From contig JAOWCC010000064.1 in assembly GCA_030867875.1 (NCBI GenBank), forward strand, positions 35,486,802-35,550,801: DNA of 64,000 nucleotides. The letters run 5' to 3'. The position numbers and the translations under genes are program-made. This stretch comes from Actinernus sp. WN-2022 (Eukaryota; Cnidaria; Anthozoa; Actiniaria; Actinernidae). The notes under the pieces are model-generated. The model saw nothing but the letters and a program-made list of their open reading frames with translations. It did no database searches and was not told the DNA's origin. Below, one piece after another: positions 1-9,900 of the stretch (its first letter is position 1; each line of letters opens with the position of its first letter).

Positions 1-412
1 GTCTAACAACCGGAAGCAACGGACATGCCCTGAAAATTCTATCGTCTCCCACGTCTACCCGAAGGTTGGACTCTGCATGTCCTCTGGGTGTGCCCGACCT
101 GACCACACTGAAAGCACCGGCCACGAAATGACCTACCGGCGGTGTATGTAATAGGACGGGAAGGAATGGAGTAAGGGGAAGCCCTGGGGTTGAGTCGTGG
201 CTGCTGCTTCATAACCTGGGCAATGAACGAAGCCACTTCACACCTCACTCCTTATCCCCTAGAAGCCTCGTAAGGATGACAGGCAAGTCAGGGGACTCCC
301 TATGTGGACGGCACTGCCTAAGGATGGCCTGGTAGCGTTTTAAATTGACATCCCCTGCACTCATCGCTTCATCGCATAGATTCTCTAACGCGGCTAAGGA
401 TGCATGGGCGTC
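1..412 (-). pseudogene. gag-like retroelement fragment with CCHC zinc knuckle
   Basis: Read on the minus strand. Positions 248 down to 39 form an open frame ending in a zinc knuckle (C-FQ-C-GQVG-H-TQRT-C, spacing CX2CX4HX4C) followed by a basic RRGRR tail and a stop. This motif binds nucleic acid in retroelement Gag proteins. Just upstream, about 412-250, a second frame reads as plausible coding sequence (it contains AALENLCDEAMSAGD and VILTRLLGDKE) and joins the first only through a frameshift, so the copy looks decayed. No pol, protease or LTR can be assigned; the element could continue to the left of the window. A cellular CCHC protein is possible but less likely in this repeat-rich setting. 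Confidence 0.5.
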
Positions 413-1120
413 AAAAATCGCCAGTGGGCGGGAAGGGCGGTCTGAGACGTTTCACCCGTAAATGAAGCAAAGTCATTTTGCCGCTCGTGCACCAGCCGAG
501 CCAGCTGAAACAGGAATAGAAACGAACAAGCAAAATCACGCAAATCACGGTATAATAGGGCACAAATCCAGTAAGGCCTGGGAAACGACAGGCGAGCGGG
601 TTAACCCCCCGATGCACACAATCTAGATACTGGGAAACGGAGAAACTGACCAAGTGCAAACATGAAATGTAACAGGGGGTTAAAGCGCAACCCGCCAGCT
701 CTGTCGATCCCCAAGCAACCTCTATGAGGCATAAAGGCATAAGACACCCGTACTTGAGGGACGGCAATGCTGACGAAGTGCCGAGTAAGGAAAAAGCGGA
801 AACTAATATATAGGACTATAATACGCTATAGGATAGGACCCCAAACTGCCCAAATAGAGCCGGAGACGGTATGGCCCTAGAGCTAAACAAGACACGGCCA
901 ACACTCAGGGTATGAAAATAACTGAGTAGAAAGTGCTGCCTTGGTGACAACACTGCAAATGGCTAGATCTTAACGTCTTTTCCAATAAGGACATAAAATC
1001 GTAGGTCCCACGGAGGTAGGCCTAGTAATGGACCTCAAGTCCTATTGCCTTAACCTCCTGCGCCCTTGAGGCCAAATATCACAAACAACAAACAAACGTG
1101 GAAATAAATTATAGCCATTC
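413..1120. other. unassigned sequence between gag-like fragment and hairpin array
   Basis: No convincing gene. The 118-codon open frame on the minus strand (411-767) has no recognisable motif and lies where a retroelement leader would be expected relative to the gag-like fragment. I see no clear LTR boundary or primer-binding site. Confidence 0.3.
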
Positions 1121-2330
1121 AAACCGATCAACGGGTAGGTATAACAAACCAAACATGGAAAACAATTACGATCGCTGAACAACAGGTCAGTCCAACACGT
1201 GATCAAAAAATTATAATGCTTTTGACCGAACTACGGGTTAGTAAAACAACAGGTCAGTCCACAAATAATACAATAATAAACAACGTTTGACCGAACATTT
1301 ACAGGTCGGAACCCGAAACCTGACTGAACAACAGGCCAGTCCGACATCACCAATGTTGACCGAACAACCGTTCGGTATCACAAACTTGACTGAACAACGG
1401 GTCAGTCCAAAACGTGATAAAATTACAAACAACGTTTGACCGATCAACGGGTCGGTACCACAAATTCGACTGAACAACAGGTCAGTCCGATACGTGTTAA
1501 GTGATTATAATAATTTTGACCGATCAACGGGTCGGTGTAACAAATCGAAAGTGGAAAATATTACGACTGAACAACGGGTCAGTCCAACACGTGATACAAT
1601 TACAAACAACATCTGACCGAACAACTGGTCGGTACCACAAGTTCGACTGAACAACAGGTCAGTCCGACACGTGTTAAGAAATTAACAATTTTGACCGATC
1701 AACGGGTCGGTACCACAAATTCGACTGAACAACAGGTCAGTCCGATACGTGTTAAGTGATTATAATAATTTTGACCGATCAACGGGTCGGTATAACAAAC
1801 CGAAAGTGGAAAATATTACGACTGAACAACGGGTCAGTCCAACACGTGATAAAATTAGAAACGTCTGACCGAACAACTGGTCGGTACCACAAGTTCGACT
1901 GAACAACACGTCAGTCCGATACGTGTTAAGAAATTATAATAATTTTGACCGATCAACGGGTCGGTGTAACAAACCGAAAATGGAAAATATTACGACTGAA
2001 CAACGGGTCAGTCCAACACGTGATAAAATTACAAACAACCTTTTGACCGAATAACTGGTCGGTACCACAAATTCGACTGAACAACGGGTCAGTCCAATCC
2101 AAATTCGACTGAACAACGGGTCAGTACAAAACGTAATAAAATTATAAACAACATTATGGCCGAACAACGGGTCGGTACCACCAACCGAAAATGGAAAATA
2201 TGACGACTGAACAACGGGTCAGTCCAACACGTGATAAAGCCGGTTGCAAACAACGTTTTACTGATCAACGGGCCGGTACAACAAACCAAGAGTGGACAAC
2301 AAAAAGACTGAACAACGGGTAAGAACAAGA
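1121..2330. repeat. array of ~28 small hairpins with covarying stems
   Basis: Two alternating 19-20 bp inverted repeats recur: type A ACCGA-N8-TCGGT (for example at 1438, 1517, 1692, 1772, 1947) and type B GACTGA-N8-TCAGTC (for example at 1388, 1468, 1564, 1722, 1820, 1995). Most have a loop close to ACAACGGG, ATCAACGG or ACAACAGG. The fourth base of the left arm (C or T) is matched by the complementary change in the right arm (G or A), so both types keep a perfect stem. Six hairpins form a higher-order unit of about 255 bp (1438 to 1692 to 1947). The array lies upstream of the gag-like frame in that fragment's transcription sense. Edges at about 1121 and 2330 are more degenerate. Confidence 0.85.
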
Positions 2331-3540
2331 AACATAACCCATACGATAGGTATACCCTAGCTAACGCAAGAAATAATGGAACGCAACGAAGCAGGGAGTA
2401 AATAACCGAACGACGAAAATTACACAAGGTAAATGAAGAAACAAAAGGTAGGAATGCTATAAGATAGCAATAAACACAACTATGAACTAACAAGCTGGCC
2501 GCGAAATAACAAATCTACATGAACGCAAATAACTGAACGCTGAAGGCGAAAACTTCCTAAAAGGTACCCGAGGAAAAGGTAAAACCGAGTGAAAGATAAA
2601 TCCCAACGAGGGAACTAGAAAAAACTCGCCGCTAAAACACAAATAGAGAACACTGAGAAAACAACCGAAGATAGAAGCTCTGTGTATTACCTCGCGCGGC
2701 TCCGCGTTAACTTGGTCGAGAGCTGGCGGATCGGCTTGTGCCCGAAGAACAGGAGGAACTTGCAGGATCCAAATTTCTTATAGCCTGAGCATCAACGGGA
2801 TGGAGATATTGGTCAGCCATGCTGCTCGCCGGAAGGATGGCGTCTTCTGACCGAGTTCTGCTAACTACATGGACTTAAGATGGCGTACAATATATAGCCT
2901 AGTTCATTAGGATGCTCACGTGGCGTTACATAACACCCCTGGGGTTAAATGACCATTTTAGCGCGTTTCTCTCAGTGAGAATGTCGTGGATGCGCGCAAG
3001 CAAAACGCATTTATATGCCAGCGAGCAGATGTCAGTGTATGTCCATGTGGGAGATGTGTGTGCTTACCCGAGTATCGTATCGCCGATAGTGACGTAAAAC
3101 CCTTGTTACACACGATGGCGCAATAGTTACTGTAGCCTCGACCGTAATGTGCAGAATGTGCCTCATCGTAGCCGACATTCCAATCTGTTCCGAACTAATA
3201 ACACTTAAACACTGAATTTCTAACGACCTAACCACTGAGGCGGTTTTTCTGACTGGTGTCTGACCACGCCGGGCACAAATGATCGTAAAAACGGCGGGTT
3301 TTCGACATAGAAGAATGAATTTTGGTAGGTGTGTAAAGGAGTGTAAACAAAACATAGTCTGATTAGGCATTATTATGACGTTACAATGACGTCATATAAC
3401 CTTTTCTAATAGGTTTCTTATACATTTTTATTACCTCTAAGAACGATTTATTATATCTTTTTAAAATCTCTTGTTCGTGAGAATGAAATAATCGAAAACC
3501 CGTTCTCGATTGGTTGAAGTAAACGAAAGTTATTAAATTT
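2331..3540. other. no gene recognised
   Basis: Mixed-composition DNA with short open frames on both strands (for example 2912-3097 plus, 3032-3370 minus) that overlap antiparallel and show no motif. A GC-rich patch lies near 2695-2760. TGACGTCA-like palindromes recur at about 3388, 3849 and 4013. Confidence 0.4.
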
Positions 3541-3554
3541 AGAATTTTGGTAAT

Positions 3555-3594
3555 TTTCCCGCGAAAAATTGGCGGGAAATAAATAGTATAAAAA
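3555..3594 (+). promoter_or_regulatory. promoter-like cluster: paired E2F-type sites and TATA box
   Basis: TTTCCCGC at 3555-3562 and GGCGGGAAA at 3571-3579 form an inverted pair matching the E2F consensus TTTSSCGC, and TATAAAAA follows at 3587-3594. About 110 bp downstream a polyadenylation-like AATAAATA (about 3701) is present. The arrangement (enhancer pair, TATA, nearby poly(A) signal) is that of an LTR or a very short transcription unit. I cannot find matching LTR ends, and no downstream ORF is convincing. Confidence 0.35.
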
Positions 3595-3599
3595 CCATT

Positions 3600-4317
3600 T
3601 ATGAAAATGTCGCTTGTTTTAACAGTTCGAAATACTGGTGCATCATATTATATTTTGCACAATAATAGAGCTCTTTAGTAATAACGTGTTCTTTTTAGAA
3701 TAAATATATTTGTGTACCCTCAGAAAATTGCCAGTTCATTTGTTTTGGAATTTTATCTATGAAATACATTTGGCTAACACTCACAATTCATAGTATTCTC
3801 TTTAATATTATTTTTTATAGTTAAGCTTGAAGTATGACATCACTAATAATGACGTCATAAAAATAGTGAATCGTCCATAACTTTGAATATATTTATTCAA
3901 AGTTCAAATTTTCGCCAAATGAATATATTTCATAAAGGCATTCTGATGACGCGTGATATGTTTGAAACGTATTTTAAAGGTTAATTTTCACCAAAAAAGG
4001 AGGTATTCCTCATGACGTCACAACAACGTCAGAATACAGAAACAATTGTCCCAAAAAATGAAGTTTTACTTTGTTACCAACCTGCCAACATTTCGTCAAA
4101 TTTAGAGTAGAAGTAAGGAAATGGCGTTACTTTTACGTTTTCTATTACACTTTACCCCGATCTATCGTGCATGTCACGTGCTTGTTTTTAACAAATTCTG
4201 CCATTATCTTGACACTTTTAAGGGTATAAATAAATTTTACTGTTAGGGCAAAATTTTAACTGTTAGCTGTGAAATGGCATAAAATTTAAATGTTTACTGT
4301 TATGCAGACAATGTAAG
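3600..4317. other. AT-rich DNA without recognisable gene
   Basis: No gene or clear repeat boundary seen. Contains two TGACGTCA-type palindromes (about 3849 and 4013) and AT-rich runs. Confidence 0.4.
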
Positions 4318-5636
4318 CAGTTTAATGTTTTATTTAACTTCGCTCGTGCGAAAGCCTTCCAACAGGCTCAGGATATTGCAACTGGCGCTCTTGTCGGAGC
4401 CGAAGGGCCGCGTTTTTTACCCAGATGGCCTGTGATTTTATATACGACACGACGCCGGACCTGAAGGACTCAAAGATCCACACATATCGAATTGGAATTT
4501 AGCGTTTTCCTTTCTGCAGAAACCAAGGCTTCTTCGATAGAAAGGGCAAGATGTTGTATTTTTCTAGGAGGACAAAATAGTTCTCGTTTAAGCTTCTCTT
4601 TCGCCACGGCTTTGTTATTTGAATCTCTGTGGATTGGTATACTCAAATATACTGCACAATACCATACAACTGAATAAGAAGTCTTTAACAAAGCCGAACT
4701 CAACTCAAGAGCAAAGCTGAGAGTGAAAGTGAAACTGAACAGTGTCTTGTCAGTTCATGAATTAAGGTACGGTGAGGTTGAAATCATTGCGTGTTTATAT
4801 CTGCATTTCTTTGTCGATTTGTTGACCTCGTGGCGCTGATAGATTTTGCCATCGGACGGTATTCTTGTTTGAGGTACGTTTCGTAGGTTTTATGCCACAT
4901 TTCATTTTACTCTCGGTCATAATACATACCAGAGCAAACACCGTGATCTGTAGGCCAACACTAAAATAATGTTGAGCGTGTTTTTGGCTGTCAGAAATAC
5001 ACCGGAGAAATAAACACTCGCACAAAATAATTTATGATGAGCGAAGCAATATTCAACTCTCAAGGTCAACTTAAACAAGAATCCTCTCACGGCCGAGGTT
5101 TTGGTTCGAGAAATTAAAGGCTTCCAACAGTTCCCTTTATAGTTCTGTAATATAATGAGCAGACCAGTTTTGGGAAGGAGGGTATATAACCAACAGGCAT
5201 TTCAGTTAATAAATACCAATATGGACGCGAGCTGCGATAAAGAGCCGCAGGGTAGAATGAACAGTAGAGAAATATATCATTTGATAGCCCCATCATAGGT
5301 GGACAGGATACAACTTATAATATGGGACAAATATAAACATACATTTGAGACACTCATCTATTAGTACTCTGAACCTGGAGAACAGCAGACTAAATTGTAA
5401 GCGTGCGGTACATGAATAAGTAGAGGTCAACTTCTTTAATTTACATACACGAGAAATATATATACTAGGGGAGCAGAGAATGCATGTCACCGTGCTACCG
5501 GCCACTCCTAAAGACTGCTAAATTCAACTAATAATTCTTCCCTTCGGTTATTACTAAAAGGATTTCAAATGAAAGTGTCATTATTTCATCTTCAATCTCA
5601 TGTGGCCCGAGTGAAAGCCCAGATGGGCTCTTGTTT
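4318..5636 (+). mobile_element. hairpin-ended repeat family, copy i (partial)
   Basis: The stretch 4318-4465 matches, in the opposite orientation, 27045-27190 and 29945-30030 (shared peptide reading KAFQQAQDIATGA and GAEGPRFLPRWPV). The right end at about 5590-5636 carries the family end motif: CTCATGTGGCCCGAGTG followed by the small palindrome AGCCCAGATGGGCT and CTTGTTT. The other hairpin end is missing, so this copy is truncated or internally rearranged. Function unknown. Confidence 0.6.
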
Positions 5637-6030
5637 AATTAAGATTACAGTTGGATTGGCTATATATCTGTAAGAGTACTATATTTGAAAATAAAATATG
5701 TCATATATTTCATAATAAAAAAAGGAATATATTATAAATTAGCTTGCCCTAACTTGTCCCATTCTCCCTAATAATAATAATACAATATTTATATAGCGCT
5801 ATTTCCAAAATGTCAGATAAATGAATATATAGAACTATAATCTAAAACCACACTAACTAATGTTAAAAATTGATGCTAAAAATTGTAAGTTAAGAAATGG
5901 TGATTGATAAAAAAATTATAGATACATTAATATAATAACATTTGGCTATGAAAAAAGAAAAAGAAAAGTCAGCAATAAACATTCTTAAAAAGAAATGCCT
6001 TCAGATTCTTTTTACAACTAGAAACTGATG
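5637..6030. other. AT-rich spacer with (AAT)n and a retroposon-like tail
   Basis: Very AT-rich. At about 5768-5810 an (AAT)n run leads into ATATAGCGCTATTTCC, which looks like a retroposon 3' tail. No coding sequence is visible. Confidence 0.35.
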
Positions 6031-6250
6031 CCTGGCTACACAAACTATATCATAACAGCAATAATCAACTTAATGTACGCCTTTCTGCAAAGGGCCTCAA
6101 TCGATCCACAGAGGATTTCCGCTGTTATTTCAGAATCTTACATTGCAGTAATCTTTACTCCGTCGTCTTCCTGCTGTTCGTTTGCTTGAGTTGTTAATTA
6201 TTATAGTTCTGTTAACTGAATTTCGTATTTAGGTAGGGTTTCTGCTTTAG

Positions 6251-6622
6251 CATACATCCCAGCCACTTTTTGGACAATTTTGATAGTAAATATAGGAAAA
6301 TATAGGATTTTTTCCCAAAATATAGGCACTTTATAGGAGCTAAAATAGCTTTCAAACAATAAATAGTAAACAATAAACACACAATTTTTTAAACATGTGA
6401 ACTTTTAATGTGTTTGATCAAACCTGGTTTTTTTTATTGATAGGAAAGAATTTTGCTTTTGTTAATTCACAAAAAAAATGCTAAAAAGTGGAAAATATAA
6501 ATGTATCACTCAGCATACATCCTATTTATAGGAAATATAGGAGAATTTCTTGAAATATAGGCTCTTTATAGGATCCTATACAAATTATAGGATATATAGG
6601 AAATATAGGAGGTCTGGGATGC
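6251..6622. mobile_element. MITE-like insertion in copy 1 only
   Basis: Flanked by the 9-bp direct repeat CTGCTTTAG (6242-6250 and 6623-6631); the sister site near 48150 has one uninterrupted copy. The ends carry short imperfect inverted repeats (CATACATCCCAGCC on the left, GGTCTGGGATGC on the right). The interior is filled with TATAGGA-type short repeats and contains no ORF. It lies just downstream of the last coding exon of the PTCHD3-like gene. Confidence 0.7.
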
Positions 6623-6759
6623 CTGCTTTAGGTTTGCCATCAAGTTCTTTGGGGATGCTGATTGAGGTTTGTAGAGTGCGTCGATTGCATCTCTTCCTTC
6701 ATCTTCAGTAGCGAGGCCTGGATTTGAGCATGTATGCACCTTTTGTTTTAGTTTGTCCA

Positions 6760-6924
6760 TCAAGCTGTTTGGGTTTTGCTGATAGAGATTTGCTGGGTGC
6801 GTAGCCCGTTGATTGCATGCATCTCTTCCATTGTGCTAATGCATTTATCTTCAGTAGCGAAGCCTTGGTTTGAACATGCACTATTAATAACATATGGGCT
6901 TTCTGCTACAGGCGCAGGTTGTGC
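6760..6924 (-). CDS. PTCHD3-like: PTCHD3-like copy 1, terminal exon (cytosolic tail)
   Basis: 54 codons plus TGA, from [10 protein letters not shown] to SKTQTA. Polar, no membrane segment: a predicted cytosolic tail. The protein sequence is identical to that of the sister exon at 48304-48468. Just past the stop the DNA contains a decayed second copy of the exon sequence (about 6632-6745), so the gene end arose by a local tandem duplication of roughly 135 bp. Confidence 0.85.
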   Translation of the reverse strand, partial: AQPAPVAESPYVINSACSNQGFATEDKCISTMEEMHAINGLRTQQISISKTQTA

Positions 6925-9900
6925 CTGTGCAAAAGACAGAACAAACAGGTGAACTCCATTATCACTAATAAATAATGCCATTTATTACTATGTCACAAAT
7001 TCGTTAACAATCCCCAACGTTAACCCGAGTGCAAGCTCTACAATTTAATTTTACGGACTAAGAGCAAAATGACACAAAGAAGATACATTTTCTTCTTTAA
7101 AGCTGACGAGCTTTAAAAATACGCAAAAATTCAGCCACTATATTAAACATTAACGAAAAAGACTAACCTGTATCCTTGACAACTTCCATCGACAGAAGAG
7201 TGACATGTAGACAGGAAGGAAGCACAGGCCATGCAGAAGGCCAAGTAGAACGATACCAAGAAACATCTTGAAGAAGATATGGAATATATCCGAGGACGCA
7301 AATGCAGTGACAGCCATCCCAATAAATGTACTGGTGCCTGTAGTCAAAAAAAGAATAGAAAGCGCAAACAAAGAAGACATAAATAAATAATCAAACGATA
7401 TCAGTCGGTCTGTGATAAAAAAGCGAGGAAAGATAGCAACGTTTTTGAACAAACATTAAGAGAAAGTGTATTTCTTCTCTTTGATCTTTTCCCCCCTGAA
7501 ATAACCATAAATTTGATAGAGATCAAAGCCGATTAAAGAGACTCTCCACTGCAAATCAATGTTTGCTCTCAAATGTTTGTATGGATTAAATCTAATGCTG
7601 TGTTTGTCTCCTGTAAATTGTGTAATTCACTGACCGATGTTCCTGTCCATACCTTGGATCTTATGACATCACACGGTTGCTCCTATTATTACACAACAAA
7701 AGAGCTATTGTTTTCTGACAATAGGAACAACCGTGTGATGTCATAAGATCCAAGATGGCGGCGCCCGGCAAATTCAAAATCAGTTTTATGGACAGGAAAA
7801 ACGGTGCATTAATCCCATCCAGCCGGTGTACATTGTACAAGAAACAAACACAGCAACAGATATCCACAACAAACACAGCGACATGTTTAAATATCCATAA
7901 CAAACACAGCAACAGATATCCACAACAAACACAGCGACATGTTTAAATATCCATAACAAACACAGCAACAGATATCCACAACAAACACAGCGACATGTTT
8001 AAATATCCATAACAAACACAGCAACAGATATCCACAACAAACACAGCGACATGTTTAAATATCCATAACAAACACAGCAACAGATATCCACAACAAACAC
8101 AGCAACATGTTTAAATATCCATAACAAACACAACAACAGATTTAGATATCCATAACAAACACAGCAACAGATTTAGATATCCATAACAAACACAGCAACA
8201 GATTTAGATATCCATAACAACCATTTGAGAGAATTTCATTATCTTTTAGTGGAGGTTGCCTTTAATTGTTTTTAAATTCTCCTTCCTCGCTATTTTCAGG
8301 GATGTTAAAATTGAGCTCGATCGTAATCACAATATATAATATCCAATTTGACATCATAGTACATGTATAGATTGATAGGAAGAGGTTGTAGTCAGTGACT
8401 AAGTACTTTTATTAACAGGCCTTGCACGCGATCCCTTTTATGTTTTTATGTCTGGCATCAAAAGCAGTACTTTATTCTGTAAAAGCAAAACAACGAGACC
8501 ATTTTACTGAAGAGTACCAACAACTAACATGTTCATAACGTCTTTGGCAAAGAAACTGCAGCTGAATTAACATACTGATTAGTTGCATAACCATCATGTT
8601 GGCTGCTTGTATTACTGGAACGCAAGTGAACTCATTAGCTACTTTTATACCAACTAACATGGCTGCTACGCCTTTCTGATGTTATTCCTGTGTATAGGAA
8701 TGATTACAACCCAATAATTCAATTTTATCAGTGTTTTACATCTGAATGTATCCCTGTGATCGAAATGACAATAATAATAATAATATTTTATTTCTCATAG
8801 CAGGCTGATTATTATGGCAGCTTAAAGCTAAGGAATCAACGACAAACCGAACTTACATACGGTGCCCGAGCCGGGAATCGAACTCGGGACCGCAGCGGTG
8901 AGAGAAAAATGTTTTACCACGGCGCCAACCTATACATCCCCTATCTACGACATTACATTATCCTGTTCTGGAATAACAGTTGTTCTGTATATCAATGTCA
9001 CACTAATTTTACTCACCTCCCATTAGGACGCTCGTTCCAAGTGTACTGAGCGCATGCTCCACACGACCTTCTGCTGTCACCTCCGGTGATGTTGCAAACG
9101 CATGCGCAATATGAGCACTGTAGTCAACAGAGAAACCGATAGCCATGACCAGATTAATCATGGAGATGAAGTTGAGTGATACATTCCATATGGCCATGAG
9201 AGCAAACAGCTCAACAACCAAAGCAGCGAAGCCAAAAAACACAAGCAAGGTAACACGAATGCTGCAAAGGAATGGCCAAGTTATCAAGAGTACAACCACA
9301 GCCGCAATGATAAGGTTCCGTATGGTTTCAGTAAATATTACGGCATACTGTTCAAAGTATATAAAGAACTTGGAAATTGGGTATGAAGACAGCTCTGAAG
9401 CTCTACCAAGGTCTTCTCTCAACGATACCATAGCATCTCTTTGAAATATTGAGCTCGAGGAATTCTTCATGAAGCAAATCACACGAGAAGCTTCAACGCT
9501 GTTGTTTTCTGGTGATAGCACGATGTCTTCGCGGAAATGCACGAAGGCAGGAATGTCGAGGAATATCTTCAAAGTACGCATGAAGTTCGAACCCGTGATG
9601 TTCTTTCGTGAGTTTTGCGCAAATTTCAGAAAAACATCCATCCACGATAGGGTTCTATTCGTATAATGCTTGTTGGTTGTGGCGATATCAGAAAGTTTCA
9701 TGACCTCGTCTTGTACATCTGGGTTCTCATAGTTGAGCTTTTTGTCAACCATGATACTTACAGCAATGTTCACTTCGAAATGTTTCTCTTGCACGTTAAC
9801 GAACTCTTTGAAATACGAACCATCTTTAGCCAGCAACCGGCTATCAAAACTCTCGGTGATGTTAAAGGTGCCATAAATACCAGCTCCTACGAGACACAAG

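Noticed and set aside
1121..2330. CRISPR-like array
   Set aside because: Hairpin units alternate in type and spacing, the spacers are themselves repeated, and the host is a eukaryote.
1238..2493. Minus-strand frames with repeating TRCSV-type peptide
   Set aside because: By-products of the hairpin array; no consistent frame through the whole array.
7653..7754. Possible microRNA-like hairpin
   Set aside because: Also explained as a palindromic MITE found in both gene copies; no mature-arm conservation pattern can be judged here.
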